A stretch of DNA of 42,720 nucleotides, taken from the NCBI RefSeq assembly GCF_000758945.1, contig NZ_JRND01000013.1:1-42720 (forward strand), in the 5' to 3' direction. Below are positions 1 through 9,106 of this stretch, in pieces. This DNA comes from Lancefieldella parvula_C. Its GTDB lineage: Bacteria > Actinomycetota > Coriobacteriia > Coriobacteriales > Atopobiaceae. The notes beneath the pieces are model-generated. The model ran no database searches. It worked only from the letters and a program-made list of their open reading frames with translations, and was not told the DNA's origin. How positions within the stretch are numbered: position 1 is the first letter of the stretch; each line of letters begins with the position of its first letter. The position numbers were made by a program, and so were the translations under genes.

Positions 1-349
1 ACTTAGGTGTGTTCCGTAGATACAGAATTCATCTATAGTTAAATTTCTTATATTTCTCTATTCATGTTCAAGCATATTAGATGAAGTTTATGCATAGAGA
101 TGCATATCAGGTAGTGCGACCGCTTAGCTGCCTAGCTATCTTGATTAAGAACATGTCAATTCTTCAGCAGAACCTACCAAAGCTGCGCTATTTTGTGCAT
201 CAGGCCTAAAAGCCGACGCTAACACGCTGCAGAATCATAATCACCTGCATATGAACTGCCTCCCATTTCTTATGTCCAAGAAATGGGAGGCAGTTCAGAA
301 TTAATCTCACAGGCTCTTTTACGTTTAACTTACGTTGTTGTAGTGTGCG
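1..349. other. Noncoding stretch, no gene seen
   Basis: No reading frame with a credible start, ribosome binding site or recognisable product was found here on either strand. The first 250 bases are AT-rich. The only clear structure is the perfect hairpin at 252-297, entered separately. The region lies beyond the 3' end of the cell-wall protein gene that ends at 350 on the minus strand. Confidence 0.6.
252..297. repeat. Perfect 20-bp inverted repeat
   Basis: Bases 252-271 are exactly complementary to 278-297, leaving a 6-base loop. The position, 53 bases beyond the stop codon of the cell-wall protein gene, suggests a transcription terminator. However, neither strand has a T-run after the stem, unlike the other terminators in this window. 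It could be a terminator without U-tract, an mRNA-stabilising 3' hairpin, or the trace of a small palindromic repeat. Confidence 0.7.
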
Positions 350-1900
350 TTACTGAGCGCGCCTCTTGCCAAGAACACCAGCTGCAATAAGAACAGAAGA
401 TGCAGCTGCTACAGATACTGCAGCAAAGGAAGCATCACCAGTTGAAGGAAGCTTAGGCTCCTTCTTCTTTGGCTGCTTTGGCTTCTTAGGAGTCTCTGAA
501 GGTGGAGTGGTTGGAGTTGGAGGAATGTGAGTATTAGTAATAGTAAAGCCACTGGTAACATCACCTGTTACCTCAGCGGTATATCCCTCAACCTCGTCCT
601 CAACAACGGTGTACGTAATAGCTGTTGTAGTGCCAGCCTGATTCTTATCGAGGTTGCTAAATGTTGCAGTCCAGCCATTTGCGTCAGAGAGAACCTCACT
701 CTTACCAGTATCTACGCCGTCTGCATAAAGGTGTACGGTAACTGAAGTAGGACGAGTACCGTCAGCGTTATTTTGATCTTCCCAAACCTTGGATACAGAA
801 ACGCTTACCTGCTGCTCGCCAGTTGCAGTACCGGCACCGCGAGGATTAATCCACCAACCTTCACGAGTGAAGTTATCAGTGTTGCCATCAAAATCAAGAG
901 TTGCTCTATTGTCTACCTGGGTAACGTTGGCTGGAACAATGGTCTTGTACTCAAGCCAGCAATCCTGGATAAGTGGTTGGAAACCAGCAAAATTAACCTG
1001 ATCATTGAGTCGAGCAAAGTCAAGAGTGTAACCATTAGGGGTAAAGGTAATTGCAGGAAGGATCTGATCTGCAGAGAGAGTCTGAACAGCACCGTTAACA
1101 AGGTGGAGAACAAAAGAGTGCTTAAGATATGGACCAGCAAGCTCATCTGAAGGATTAACGCCAGTACCAGTAAGCTTTGATGCATCAACAGTATAAGGAT
1201 TGACAATCTGATCCTTAACGGTGGCATTAAGCAGACCAACCTGGGTGATATCAGATGGAGTTAGGTTAACAACCCAGCTGGTAACGTAATAATCATTTCC
1301 AGTTGTAATAGTTGCACCAGAAGGAAGCGTATAAGTTGTCTCTGCAGTTGCACCAGTTCTGTTGTACTTAGTAATTGCAGTATCCATTGCAGCAATAGAA
1401 CCGCCATACGTCATGTTAAGGCTGGTGTTACCAATATTGAGCGTAGTGCTGCCATTGCCTCTCTGTGCAATTGCGCTTGACCAATTGAGCGAGAAAGACA
1501 TCTGGCCATGAACGTTAAGAAGACCCGCAATATTGTTATTGAAGGTAACAGTCATGGTATTAGGGTTACTGGTAGGAGTTGCAGTACCAACAGAAATACT
1601 ATTTCCATTTGCATCTATACCCATAACCTCAAAAGGAGCTGGAGTATTATTCTCTAGCTCTGGAGGAAGCATAATAGTAAAGGTATCACCTGGTTGTGCA
1701 GGGGCACCATTGTTGAGCGCATAATCAAAATTTACACGCACGTTACTACCAACTAATGTTGTATAGCTAGCATTTGAAATAGTTGGTGTGTACTCAACAG
1801 CTTGTGCCTTTGTGTTGAATACAGTGAGCGCAGCAAATACAGTGAGCACAAACATAACTGCAAAGCTCAAAGACCTGCTAACTAAACCCTTAGACTGCAT
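350..1900 (-). CDS. LPxTG-anchored surface adhesin with CnaB domain
   Basis: A secreted cell-wall-anchored protein of 516 residues. It has a signal peptide (about 1-34, hydrophobic core then AQA), a long beta-rich adhesin-like region (about 35-360, with a GDTF..LPP stretch typical of collagen-binding-like Ig folds) and one CnaB domain (about 368-460). The CnaB domain shows the isopeptide triad: Lys in VSKVW, Glu in VVEDE and Asn in ITNTH. A Pro/Lys-rich wall-spanning linker, the LPSTGD sorting motif near 484, a hydrophobic segment and a KRR tail follow. I chose the ATG at 1900 because AGGAG lies just before it; a GTG at 1912 would place that site inside the gene. Sortase would anchor it, but no sortase gene is in the window. 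The gene stands alone between its promoter and a 3' hairpin. The ligand is unknown. Confidence 0.88.
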   Translation of the reverse strand: MQSKGLVSRSLSFAVMFVLTVFAALTVFNTKAQAVEYTPTISNASYTTLVGSNVRVNFDYALNNGAPAQPGDTFTIMLPPELENNTPAPFEVMGIDANGNSISVGTATPTSNPNTMTVTFNNNIAGLLNVHGQMSFSLNWSSAIAQRGNGSTTLNIGNTSLNMTYGGSIAAMDTAITKYNRTGATAETTYTLPSGATITTGNDYYVTSWVVNLTPSDITQVGLLNATVKDQIVNPYTVDASKLTGTGVNPSDELAGPYLKHSFVLHLVNGAVQTLSADQILPAITFTPNGYTLDFARLNDQVNFAGFQPLIQDCWLEYKTIVPANVTQVDNRATLDFDGNTDNFTREGWWINPRGAGTATGEQQVSVSVSKVWEDQNNADGTRPTSVTVHLYADGVDTGKSEVLSDANGWTATFSNLDKNQAGTTTAITYTVVEDEVEGYTAEVTGDVTSGFTITNTHIPPTPTTPPSETPKKPKQPKKKEPKLPSTGDASFAAVSVAAASSVLIAAGVLGKRRAQ

Positions 1901-1997
1901 GATGCTCCTCACAGCTAGTTCAAAGATTTATTTATCTGCACACAAATAGCTGTACAAAACAATAAAATTTCTTTGAAACTCTAACTTATTACTTAAA

Positions 1998-2026
1998 AAT
2001 ATAAAGTTCTAAAGTACTGATGTCAA
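1998..2026 (-). promoter_or_regulatory. Promoter of the LPxTG protein gene
   Basis: On the minus strand, TTGACA (2026-2021) is followed after 17 bases by TATATT (2003-1998). This is a near-consensus housekeeping promoter. It would start transcription near 1990 and leave a leader of about 90 bases before the ATG at 1900. Confidence 0.75.
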
Positions 2027-2044
2027 AGAACTATCTATATCTCC

Positions 2045-2076
2045 ATAAAAAAACTCCCGCACAGAGTGCGGGAGTT
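2045..2076 (-). terminator. Rho-independent terminator after ackA
   Basis: A 10-bp stem (2052-2061 with 2067-2076, loop 2062-2066) is followed on the minus strand by a run of T. It lies 29 bases beyond the ackA stop codon. Confidence 0.9.
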
Positions 2077-2104
2077 AATAAATTGTTTGGATTGTAAGCA
2101 AAAC

Positions 2105-3274
2105 TTACTTACCCAGAAGCTCCTGAACGTCAAGAGCGATCATGTACTCCTCGTTGGTAGGTACAACCAGGACGCGTACCTTTGAATCTGGAGCAGAGAT
2201 GTCACGGATTTCACCGGAGCGAACCTTGTTCTTCTCCTCATCAATCTTGACACCCATCCACTCAAGCTCTTTGACAACCCCAAGACGCATCTCGTCGGAG
2301 TTCTCACCAATACCAGCAGAGAATGCCATGGTATCAAAACCGTGCATAGCCTGAGCCATCTCCATGATGAGCTGAGACGTACGATAATAGAACATATCAA
2401 GTGCAAGCAGGCAGTCCTTATCGCCAGCGTGAGCGCCATCCTCAATATCACGAGAATCGGAATGACCAGACAGAGCGAGAAGGCCAGACTGCTTGTTCAT
2501 CATAGTGTCAATCTCATCGATGGAGTAACCACCAACGCGAGAGAGATAGAAGACAGTAGCTGGGTCAATAGTGCCGCAACGAGTGCCCATGATAAGGCCA
2601 TCAAGTGGAGTAAGGCCCATGGTGGTCTCAAGATCGCGACCATCCTCAATAGCGGAAAGAGAAGCACCAGAACCAAGGTGGCAGCTAACCAGCTTGTGAG
2701 TCTGACCGTTGGTAAACTCATTGGTTGCACGCCAAATGTAGCGGTGAGAAGTACCGTGAGCGCCGTATTTGCGGACGTGGTACTTATCAACAACATCGCG
2801 AGGAAGAGCATAGCGATGTGCCTTCTCTGGCATATTGAAGTGGAAAGAAGTATCGCAAACGATTACATTGCCAACCTCTGGGAAGAGCTCACGGCAAATC
2901 TCAATAACATCAGCCTCAGCATAGTTATGAAGAGGAGCAAGTGGAGCAACCTCACGAACCTGAGCCAAGACCTTATCGTCTACAACAGCAGACTCTGGGA
3001 AGTACCAACCACCCTGAACAACACGGTGACCAATGCCATCGATTGGCTTATCAATAGTCTTAAGGATGTCAAAGACATGCTTAATAGCAGTCTTGTGATC
3101 AGGAAGAGCAACCTCAAGCTTCTGCTTCTCTCCACCAAGCTCCTCGTGACCAACAAAAGAACCTTCGATACCGATACGCTCGCAGTTTCCTTTTGCGTAA
3201 ACCTCGCGGGTGTCAACGTCAAGAAGCTGATACTTAAGAGATGAGCTACCTGCGTTGATAACCAGTACGTTCAT
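2105..3274 (-). CDS. ackA: Acetate kinase
   Basis: Interconverts acetyl phosphate and acetate with ATP formation, the last step of acetate fermentation in the cytoplasm. The 389-residue product has the usual family length. It opens with the phosphate-binding motif NAGSSSLKYQ and carries the family signatures VCDTSFHF, CHLGSGAS and a late FSAGIGENS stretch. AGGAG lies six bases before the ATG. Its usual partner pta is not adjacent. It is separated from the upstream HIT gene by 133 bases and is followed by a clear terminator, so it may be transcribed alone. Confidence 0.97.
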   Translation of the reverse strand: MNVLVINAGSSSLKYQLLDVDTREVYAKGNCERIGIEGSFVGHEELGGEKQKLEVALPDHKTAIKHVFDILKTIDKPIDGIGHRVVQGGWYFPESAVVDDKVLAQVREVAPLAPLHNYAEADVIEICRELFPEVGNVIVCDTSFHFNMPEKAHRYALPRDVVDKYHVRKYGAHGTSHRYIWRATNEFTNGQTHKLVSCHLGSGASLSAIEDGRDLETTMGLTPLDGLIMGTRCGTIDPATVFYLSRVGGYSIDEIDTMMNKQSGLLALSGHSDSRDIEDGAHAGDKDCLLALDMFYYRTSQLIMEMAQAMHGFDTMAFSAGIGENSDEMRLGVVKELEWMGVKIDEEKNKVRSGEIRDISAPDSKVRVLVVPTNEEYMIALDVQELLGK

Positions 3275-3407
3275 GTGACTCCTCTTTCCGTGAAGCAGTG
3301 CAGACTATTAAGTCTTTCTCTCCTACTTCAAATAAACATAACCGCATGACATCATAAACCCCAAGATACCCTGGAGTTAAATAGACAAGCAAAAAACTTG
3401 AATATTT

Positions 3408-3752
3408 TTATTTACAGCCCATTGAATCATCCAACTGCTTGCCACCTAAAACGTGGAAGTGGACGTGGTTGATTGACTGTCCGCCGTGTTCTCCGGTGTT
3501 GGTAATAACACGGAATCCAGTCTCTTTAATCCCAGTCTTTTCTGTTACAGCAGCTATAGCCTTAGTAACACTCTCAAGGGTTGCAGCAGGAATGCCATCA
3601 ATAATGTTGTCGTAGTGGTTCTTTGGTACAACAAGAACATGCACAGGCGTAAGAGGATTTAGGTCATTAAAAGCTACAACGTTTTCATCCTCATAGAGAA
3701 ACTCTGTAGGGATTTCTTTGTTAGCAAGCTTACAAAAAATGCAATCAGACAT
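3408..3752 (-). CDS. HIT family nucleotide-binding protein
   Basis: A 114-residue histidine-triad protein of the PKCI/HINT type. These proteins hydrolyse nucleoside phosphoramidates and adenylates in the cytosol. The triad is visible as HVHFHVLGG near the C-terminus, and the N-terminal CIFCKL pair of cysteines is typical of the family. AAAGGAGAGG precedes the start codon closely. It is the last gene of a tight minus-strand run with xseA and xseB, 10 bases after xseB. The physiological substrate cannot be read from the sequence. Confidence 0.93.
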   Translation of the reverse strand: MSDCIFCKLANKEIPTEFLYEDENVVAFNDLNPLTPVHVLVVPKNHYDNIIDGIPAATLESVTKAIAAVTEKTGIKETGFRVITNTGEHGGQSINHVHFHVLGGKQLDDSMGCK

Positions 3753-3762
3753 AACCTCTCCT

Positions 3763-4026
3763 TTACTCGTCTAAATATGCAGTAGAAGGTGCTGCGGTTG
3801 TATCAGTAATTGCAGCTCCTGCCTGGGACTCATCAAGTAGGACCTTAACCTTCTGCTCTGCAGTATCAAGCCTTCCACGAAGATCCTTTACCAACTCAAC
3901 GCCACGAGCATACAGAGCCAAAGACTCCTCGAGCTCCAAGTCTGTGCCCTCAAGCTTACGGACAATCTGCTCAAGCTCGATGGAGGCGTCTTTAAAAGTA
4001 AGCTCTTCAGTCTTCTTAGTATCCAT
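3763..4026 (-). CDS. xseB: Exodeoxyribonuclease VII small subunit
   Basis: The small subunit of exonuclease VII, which degrades single-stranded DNA together with XseA. The 87-residue, strongly helical protein matches the family: FKDASIELEQIVRKLE followed by an acidic-basic helix with LEESLALYARG and a second helix to about residue 65. The C-terminal tail (about 68-87) is Ala/Thr-rich and probably disordered. It starts 14 bases after the xseA stop codon, as expected for coupled expression of the two subunits. Confidence 0.95.
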   Translation of the reverse strand: MDTKKTEELTFKDASIELEQIVRKLEGTDLELEESLALYARGVELVKDLRGRLDTAEQKVKVLLDESQAGAAITDTTAAPSTAYLDE

Positions 4027-4040
4027 GTTGTTCCCCTTAT

Positions 4041-5390
4041 CTATGAAAGTTCAATGTCAGAAACAGTTGCCTTAATTGTTCCATCCGTCATTTTGACCAG
4101 CAAAGAGTCTCCAACCGAGGCGTCTTTGGCCGTTTTAATGACAGACCCCTTTTCATCTTGAACATACGCATATCCCCTTGTAAGAACCTTTAGAGGAGAA
4201 AGTGCGTCTAATTTTCCTGCAAGCGAAGACAGCAAAGCCTCATGCGGATGGAGCATGGCAGCGCTAGCTCTGGTTAGCCTTTGTGACTCAACAGAAAGCG
4301 TCTCTTTCTTTCTTACAAGAAGCGCTGGCAGAGCGTCCATAAGCCTTTGCTCAGTCTGATTAAGGTCTTCTGTTCTTGTTGAAATAATATAAGCAGGGTC
4401 TTTCAAACAAGGACGATCTGATAGCTTCTCTAGCTGGTACTGTTTACTTGCTAGAGCATTTTTCATTGCCAAGTTAGAGCGTTGCTCAACAGTTGTAAGT
4501 CCCGTTTTATAGAACTGCAAAATCTTTCTTGTAGCATTTCCAAGGCGAGAAATTCTGTTGTTAAACGTAGTTTGTAACTCACTAATAGCGGGAGCCACAG
4601 ACTCTGCAGCAGCAGTAGGCGTTGAGGTCCTTCTATCAGAAACCATATCTGCAATGGTGGTATCGGGTTCATGACCAATGCCCGTGATAACAGGAACTGG
4701 ACATGCCGCAATAGCACGAGCCACTCCCTCATCATTGAAGCACATAAGATCTTCGAATGAGCCACCACCACGCACCAGCAAGATTGCATCTGGCCGTGTA
4801 GTTGCAGCAACCTGGAGAGCTCTCATAATAGTTGCAGGTGCATGAGTACCCTGAACAGCACAACCAGATACCTCAAGCTCTACAAGAGGGTTTCTGCGCG
4901 CAAGCGTACGCTTAACATCATCAATGACGCTGCCAGAAAGTGAGGTAACTACACCAATGCGTGTACAAAACTCTGGAATGTAGCGCTTTCTGGAAATATC
5001 TGTAAGACCTTCTTTTTCTAGCTTTTTAGCAAGCTGTGCCACCTTTTGGCGAAGGTCTCCTTCTCCGGCGATCTGTATAGTACGCGCATGAAAAGAAAGT
5101 TTGCCGCTTGAAGCGTAAATATCAAACTTTCCTGTCATCTGGATTTTCATTCCGTCTTGCAACGTAATGCCACTAGCAGCATAAATCTTTGACCAGACAA
5201 TAACTGCCATAGAACTAACAGGGTCTTTTACGTCAAAGTAACAATGCCCAGACTTATAGTTTGGACCCCTAAATCCAGAGACCTCTCCAACCACCGTCAT
5301 AGATGGCATTGAGGCAACTTCATTTTTTGCAAAGAGCACCGCATCAGATACCGAAAGAACAGAATCTTCTTTCTCTTGAATCTGATCCAT
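4041..5390 (-). CDS. xseA: Exodeoxyribonuclease VII large subunit
   Basis: The catalytic subunit of exonuclease VII, acting on single-stranded DNA in both directions in repair. The 449 residues are close to the family norm. An N-terminal OB-fold (about 25-125) contains VVGEVSGFRG and GHCYFDVKD. It is followed by the catalytic domain with RIGVVTSLSGSVIDDV, the glycine-rich VRGGGSFEDL and GIGHEPDTTIADMVSDRR..TPTAAAE. A coiled-coil region of about 120 residues precedes a C-terminal ARV/GYA segment. The ATG begins two bases after the stop of the upstream zinc protease gene, indicating an operon. Confidence 0.97.
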   Translation of the reverse strand: MDQIQEKEDSVLSVSDAVLFAKNEVASMPSMTVVGEVSGFRGPNYKSGHCYFDVKDPVSSMAVIVWSKIYAASGITLQDGMKIQMTGKFDIYASSGKLSFHARTIQIAGEGDLRQKVAQLAKKLEKEGLTDISRKRYIPEFCTRIGVVTSLSGSVIDDVKRTLARRNPLVELEVSGCAVQGTHAPATIMRALQVAATTRPDAILLVRGGGSFEDLMCFNDEGVARAIAACPVPVITGIGHEPDTTIADMVSDRRTSTPTAAAESVAPAISELQTTFNNRISRLGNATRKILQFYKTGLTTVEQRSNLAMKNALASKQYQLEKLSDRPCLKDPAYIISTRTEDLNQTEQRLMDALPALLVRKKETLSVESQRLTRASAAMLHPHEALLSSLAGKLDALSPLKVLTRGYAYVQDEKGSVIKTAKDASVGDSLLVKMTDGTIKATVSDIELS

Positions 5391-5392
5391 TA

Positions 5393-6079
5393 CTAGTTCC
5401 TGCTTCTGGAAGAACCAAGCAGATATAGAAGCTGGAGTGCAGAAACCATTGCAGCGGCTACGTAAGTAAGAGCAGCGGCAATCAGTACCTTTTTAGCGCC
5501 ATTGTAGTCAAAGCCTGCAGGAGCGTTTGCCTTCAAAAAGGCTAATCCACGCCTTGAAGCATCGATCTCTACAGGAAGCGTAACTATATGGAATAAGAAG
5601 GTAAATGCATACAGCCAAATTGCTAGCACGGTCATGCCTGAAACATTTAGCAAGACACCAGCAATAAAGACATAGATCCATGCTGCGGATGCTAAATTAA
5701 CAACAGGAACGAGAGCGGAACGAACGCGAGATGGCATGTACATCTTAGCGGTCTGAACAGCATGACCCGCTTCATGACAAGAAACAGCAACTGAAGCTAC
5801 GCTACCCTCAGAGAAGTTTGCATCAGAGAGGTGCAGGCAATTGTCACGTGGATCAAAGTTATCGGTGAGCTCACCAGAAATTCTCTTGATGCCAACATTG
5901 CCCGCTCCGTTAGTGTCCATCATGGTACGAGCAACAGAAGCGCCGGTAGCATTAAACCCTGAAGGAACTAGAGAATACTTTTTAAATTCATGTTTGATGT
6001 ACCACTGAGTACCCAATCCGAGCACCAACGAGGCAACTACTAGAACAACGTATGGGATAAACGCACCTGAGTAATACAT
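5393..6079 (-). CDS. Membrane zinc metallopeptidase, YugP-like
   Basis: A 228-residue integral-membrane protease-like protein of the neutral zinc metallopeptidase (YugP) family. An N-terminal transmembrane segment (about 7-27) is followed by the catalytic motif HEAGHA, with a downstream EIDASRRGL segment that usually supplies the third zinc ligand. Three more hydrophobic segments occupy the C-terminal half. The physiological substrate of this family is not established. It is tightly linked to xseA (two-base gap), and rnd lies 110 bases upstream. Confidence 0.88.
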   Translation of the reverse strand: MYYSGAFIPYVVLVVASLVLGLGTQWYIKHEFKKYSLVPSGFNATGASVARTMMDTNGAGNVGIKRISGELTDNFDPRDNCLHLSDANFSEGSVASVAVSCHEAGHAVQTAKMYMPSRVRSALVPVVNLASAAWIYVFIAGVLLNVSGMTVLAIWLYAFTFLFHIVTLPVEIDASRRGLAFLKANAPAGFDYNGAKKVLIAAALTYVAAAMVSALQLLYLLGSSRSRN

Positions 6080-6188
6080 ATTTTTCTCCTATCTATGTAT
6101 AGAGATGAGTATACCCAACTCACCGGACAAAAAGTCAGGTTTGCAAGAGTAATCGGTAGCTACTTGTTCTTAAGTTTAGGAGCAGCTT

Positions 6189-7328
6189 TTACAGTAGCTC
6201 TACTCGACCGTTTTTAACTGTTAGACCTACCTCGCCATTGAGCAGGCCAACAAGCTGCTTACCTACTAATTGATAGCGCCATCCGGTTTTAAGTCTTGCG
6301 TCAGACCTATCCAAAAGCAAATCAGTAAGATCATCTTTATTGGCAATTAACGGAGATGCAATTCCCTCTTTTTCTGAAACAATCCTGATAAGAGCATACA
6401 TAAGCTCAACAACACCTTCAGAGCCAGATGAAGGATGAGCGTGATGCTCGATTTTTGGACACTGATCTGCGGGTGTCTTTTGTCCACGCTTAATTGCATC
6501 CAGTAGATGCACTACCCCACCTTGAGAGATTTGCTCAGTGCCGCGAATTTTGCGCAGTCTATCTGGTGTTGTAGGAACACGGCGACAAATCTCAATAATG
6601 AGTTCGTCAGAAAGCACCCACTTACGTGGAACATCTCTTTTAGCAGCAGTTTCTTCTCGCCAGGCGCACACCTCTCGAGCAATAGCAAGTTGTCTGCGCG
6701 TAAGCGAGCCAGAACGTTTCAAACGGAGATATGCCTGATAGGGGTCTCGGCGATACTGCTCAATATTAGTATGTTGGTCCATCTCTGGCTTTACCCAGCT
6801 CAAACGATCAAGCTTGATGAGCTTCTCGACCATTTGATCGTAGATTGCGGGAAGATATCTCACGTCATCCTCGGCATATACCAGCTGCTCTTTATCAAGA
6901 GGTCGCTTTGACCAGTCTGTTAAAGACTCAGCCTTAGCAAGCTTGACGTTAGCAAAATTTTCTACCAGACCGGCGTAGCTCACCTGCTGACGCATGCCCA
7001 AAAATGCAGCTGCTACCTGCGTATCAAATACAGGAGCGCATGCGCAATCCATTTTTTCTAGTAAAACTTCAAGGTCTTGTGAGCACGCGTGGAAAATTTT
7101 GACAATCTGCGGATTTTCCAAGAGCTCTTTAAGCGGAGTTAGGTCATCAATAAGCAAGGGATCAATCGCAGCAATCTCTGAACCTGTGGAAACCTGCACC
7201 AGGCAAAGCTTGGGAAAGTAGGTTTTCTCGCGAAGAAACTCCGTATCAACTGCAAGGATATGCGAAGTCTTTGCTCGCTCACAAAATGCGGAAAGTTCTT
7301 CTGAGGTTGCTATATACAATGCGTCCAT
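6189..7328 (-). CDS. rnd: Ribonuclease D
   Basis: A 3'-5' exoribonuclease of the DEDD type, involved in tRNA 3' processing and RNA turnover. The exonuclease domain shows AVDTEF (D28, E30), FHACSQDLEVL and YAEDDVRYL, the DEDDy set. An HRDC domain follows (about 195-275, with AIAREVCAWREE and DELIIEICRR). I prefer the ATG at 7328, giving 379 residues that begin just before the first beta strand. The frame is open upstream to a TTG at 7379, but no ribosome binding site supports that. It is transcribed divergently from the lipid kinase gene. Confidence 0.93.
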   Translation of the reverse strand: MDALYIATSEELSAFCERAKTSHILAVDTEFLREKTYFPKLCLVQVSTGSEIAAIDPLLIDDLTPLKELLENPQIVKIFHACSQDLEVLLEKMDCACAPVFDTQVAAAFLGMRQQVSYAGLVENFANVKLAKAESLTDWSKRPLDKEQLVYAEDDVRYLPAIYDQMVEKLIKLDRLSWVKPEMDQHTNIEQYRRDPYQAYLRLKRSGSLTRRQLAIAREVCAWREETAAKRDVPRKWVLSDELIIEICRRVPTTPDRLRKIRGTEQISQGGVVHLLDAIKRGQKTPADQCPKIEHHAHPSSGSEGVVELMYALIRIVSEKEGIASPLIANKDDLTDLLLDRSDARLKTGWRYQLVGKQLVGLLNGEVGLTVKNGRVELL

Positions 7329-7417
7329 CCAATTGCCGATTAAGTATCTAACGTAAAGCGATACACTCATACGTATCAAAATGATATACCAGCTTGTCGC
7401 AAATCTTCGGAGGATAT

Positions 7418-8347
7418 ATGAGAACCCTCATCATTCACAATCCTTGCTCAGGTTTTAGCTCTGACGCAATCTTTGAATTTGAGCGTGCTCTTTTGAAAAG
7501 CGGCGACGAATGCCTGGTAAAGCTAGTTGAAAGCCATTGGCGCACAGATGAGGTTCTGAGTTCTGTTCAGCCTGAAGATTTTGACGTAGTGGTGCTCTCG
7601 GGCGGAGATGGAACCGTATCTAGCCTGCTCTACGGCCTTAGAGGATACCAGACACCTATTCTTGTCTTCCCTTCTGGAACCGCTAATCTTCTAGCTGCAA
7701 ATATTGGAAACGCTCCTGAACCTAACGCACTGGCGCTGGCCTGCAGAAACCTTCAGACCGCACAGCTTGATCTGGGTGAGATTACCTGGACCACAGTGTC
7801 GGGAGAAACCCATGTAGCTGGAGTTCCTTTAATGGCCGGTACAGGCCTTGACGCAGAAATTATGCGTTCAGCTATCCCCCACAAACAAACCTTTGGAGAA
7901 GCCGCATACTTTACTGCGGCCCTAGCCAACCTTATGCCGCCAGTTCACGACTTCAAAATTACCGTTGACGGCAAAGTACATGAGCTTCAGGGCATTGGCT
8001 GCCTTATTGCAAACAGCTCCATGATGCAAGCAGGAATTGAATTAGCACCTGGTAATCGTATGAATGACGGTCTGCTTGAGGTTATTGTCATTGAGACTCA
8101 CATGACTGCAAAGCTGGTACGCCCACTACTTTCTGGTTTCTTTGATCGCACGGGAGACTCGCTTGGTAGGCCCTACCTCAATAGCTTTAGCGGAAAAGAA
8201 ATTACCGTTGAATCAACAGCTCCTATGCCACTGGAAGTAAATGGCGAGGTCACCTGCCACGACATCTACGCCTATTCTGCTAGGTGTCTTCCTGGCGTGG
8301 TAAACGTTGTAGTGGACCACATGAGCCCTTACAGTAAGAAAGTATAA
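7418..8347 (+). CDS. Diacylglycerol kinase-like lipid kinase
   Basis: A 309-residue member of the DAGK catalytic family (DgkB/YegS type), which phosphorylates diacylglycerol or a related lipid with ATP. It begins with IIHNPCSG, carries the nucleotide-binding SGGDGT (61-66) and PSGTAN (85-90), and continues with GTGLDAEIMRS, a typical second half of the fold. The C-terminal part contains LEVNGEV. The start at 7418 is fixed by GGAGG at 7409-7413. The exact lipid substrate is uncertain. It is divergent from rnd and followed by a 165-base gap. Confidence 0.93.
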   Translation: MRTLIIHNPCSGFSSDAIFEFERALLKSGDECLVKLVESHWRTDEVLSSVQPEDFDVVVLSGGDGTVSSLLYGLRGYQTPILVFPSGTANLLAANIGNAPEPNALALACRNLQTAQLDLGEITWTTVSGETHVAGVPLMAGTGLDAEIMRSAIPHKQTFGEAAYFTAALANLMPPVHDFKITVDGKVHELQGIGCLIANSSMMQAGIELAPGNRMNDGLLEVIVIETHMTAKLVRPLLSGFFDRTGDSLGRPYLNSFSGKEITVESTAPMPLEVNGEVTCHDIYAYSARCLPGVVNVVVDHMSPYSKKV

Positions 8348-8512
8348 GAGCAGTTAAACAGCATTTTCTGTACTGACAGAGGACGCGTTTTCTTTTCTTT
8401 CGTTTTCGTAACATTCAACCAAAAAGATTGCACGTAGCCGTCAGATTAACTAATCTTTTATAGATACATTACTAGGGTACGCGCAGAGACTTCTGTAGCG
8501 TACACGCAGTTG

Positions 8513-9106
8513 ATGGGATATTTTTTGGTTGACGTTTCTAAAATTCGCGAGAGGTTCGATGAGCTTTCAACTCCTATTTTGAAGTCTGGAAGACTCTATC
8601 AGCTTGCAACTTTTACACAACATGGAACTACCAGCACACTCGACCACGTTATTGCGGTTGCTTATAGCAGCCTTGCCTTTGCCATGAATGCTGGCATCAA
8701 AGTTGACGAGCATGCCCTTGTACGTGGCGCGCTTCTTCATGACTACTACCTCTATGATTGGCACGATCACGAGGCCGCACCAGACAACTGGCACGGATTT
8801 ACGCACCCTCGCCATGCACTTGATAATGCCCGCGAGGATTTCCCTGATTTAACCCCTGTTGAGGAAGACATCATCTTGCATCACATGTTTCCTCTTGTTC
8901 CTATTCCACCTCATACCAAAGAGGCTTGGATTGTAACAACCTGCGATAAAGCTTGTTCAACTGCAGAAACGCTGACAGGCAATCCATACAAAAAAGATGG
9001 CTTCCGCCCAACGGGTTTCTCGACACCTGAAAGCGATTTTCAGGGCACAACAAACAGTGAGTCAGATGAGTTTAACGACTACATGGATTACGGAAACCTC
9101 TCGTGA
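8513..9106 (+). CDS. HD domain phosphohydrolase
   Basis: A 197-residue protein with an HD-type metal-dependent phosphohydrolase domain. H45 (TLDHV), the H76-D77 pair in LLHDYY, HHMF further on and a late TTCDK aspartate fit the metal-binding pattern. HD proteins of this size are usually nucleotidases or stress-related hydrolases; the substrate cannot be assigned. The start is uncertain. ATG 8513 and TTG 8525 are both possible, and neither has a strong ribosome binding site. Its stop codon overlaps the next gene by four bases (GTGA), indicating translational coupling. Confidence 0.85.
   Translation: MGYFLVDVSKIRERFDELSTPILKSGRLYQLATFTQHGTTSTLDHVIAVAYSSLAFAMNAGIKVDEHALVRGALLHDYYLYDWHDHEAAPDNWHGFTHPRHALDNAREDFPDLTPVEEDIILHHMFPLVPIPPHTKEAWIVTTCDKACSTAETLTGNPYKKDGFRPTGFSTPESDFQGTTNSESDEFNDYMDYGNLS
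9013..9022 (+). repeat. Partial copy of the GGGTTTCTCGCCA motif
   Basis: The first ten bases of the motif occur here, followed by ACA. It lies in the coding sequence of the HD gene, encoding TGFS. Confidence 0.45.
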
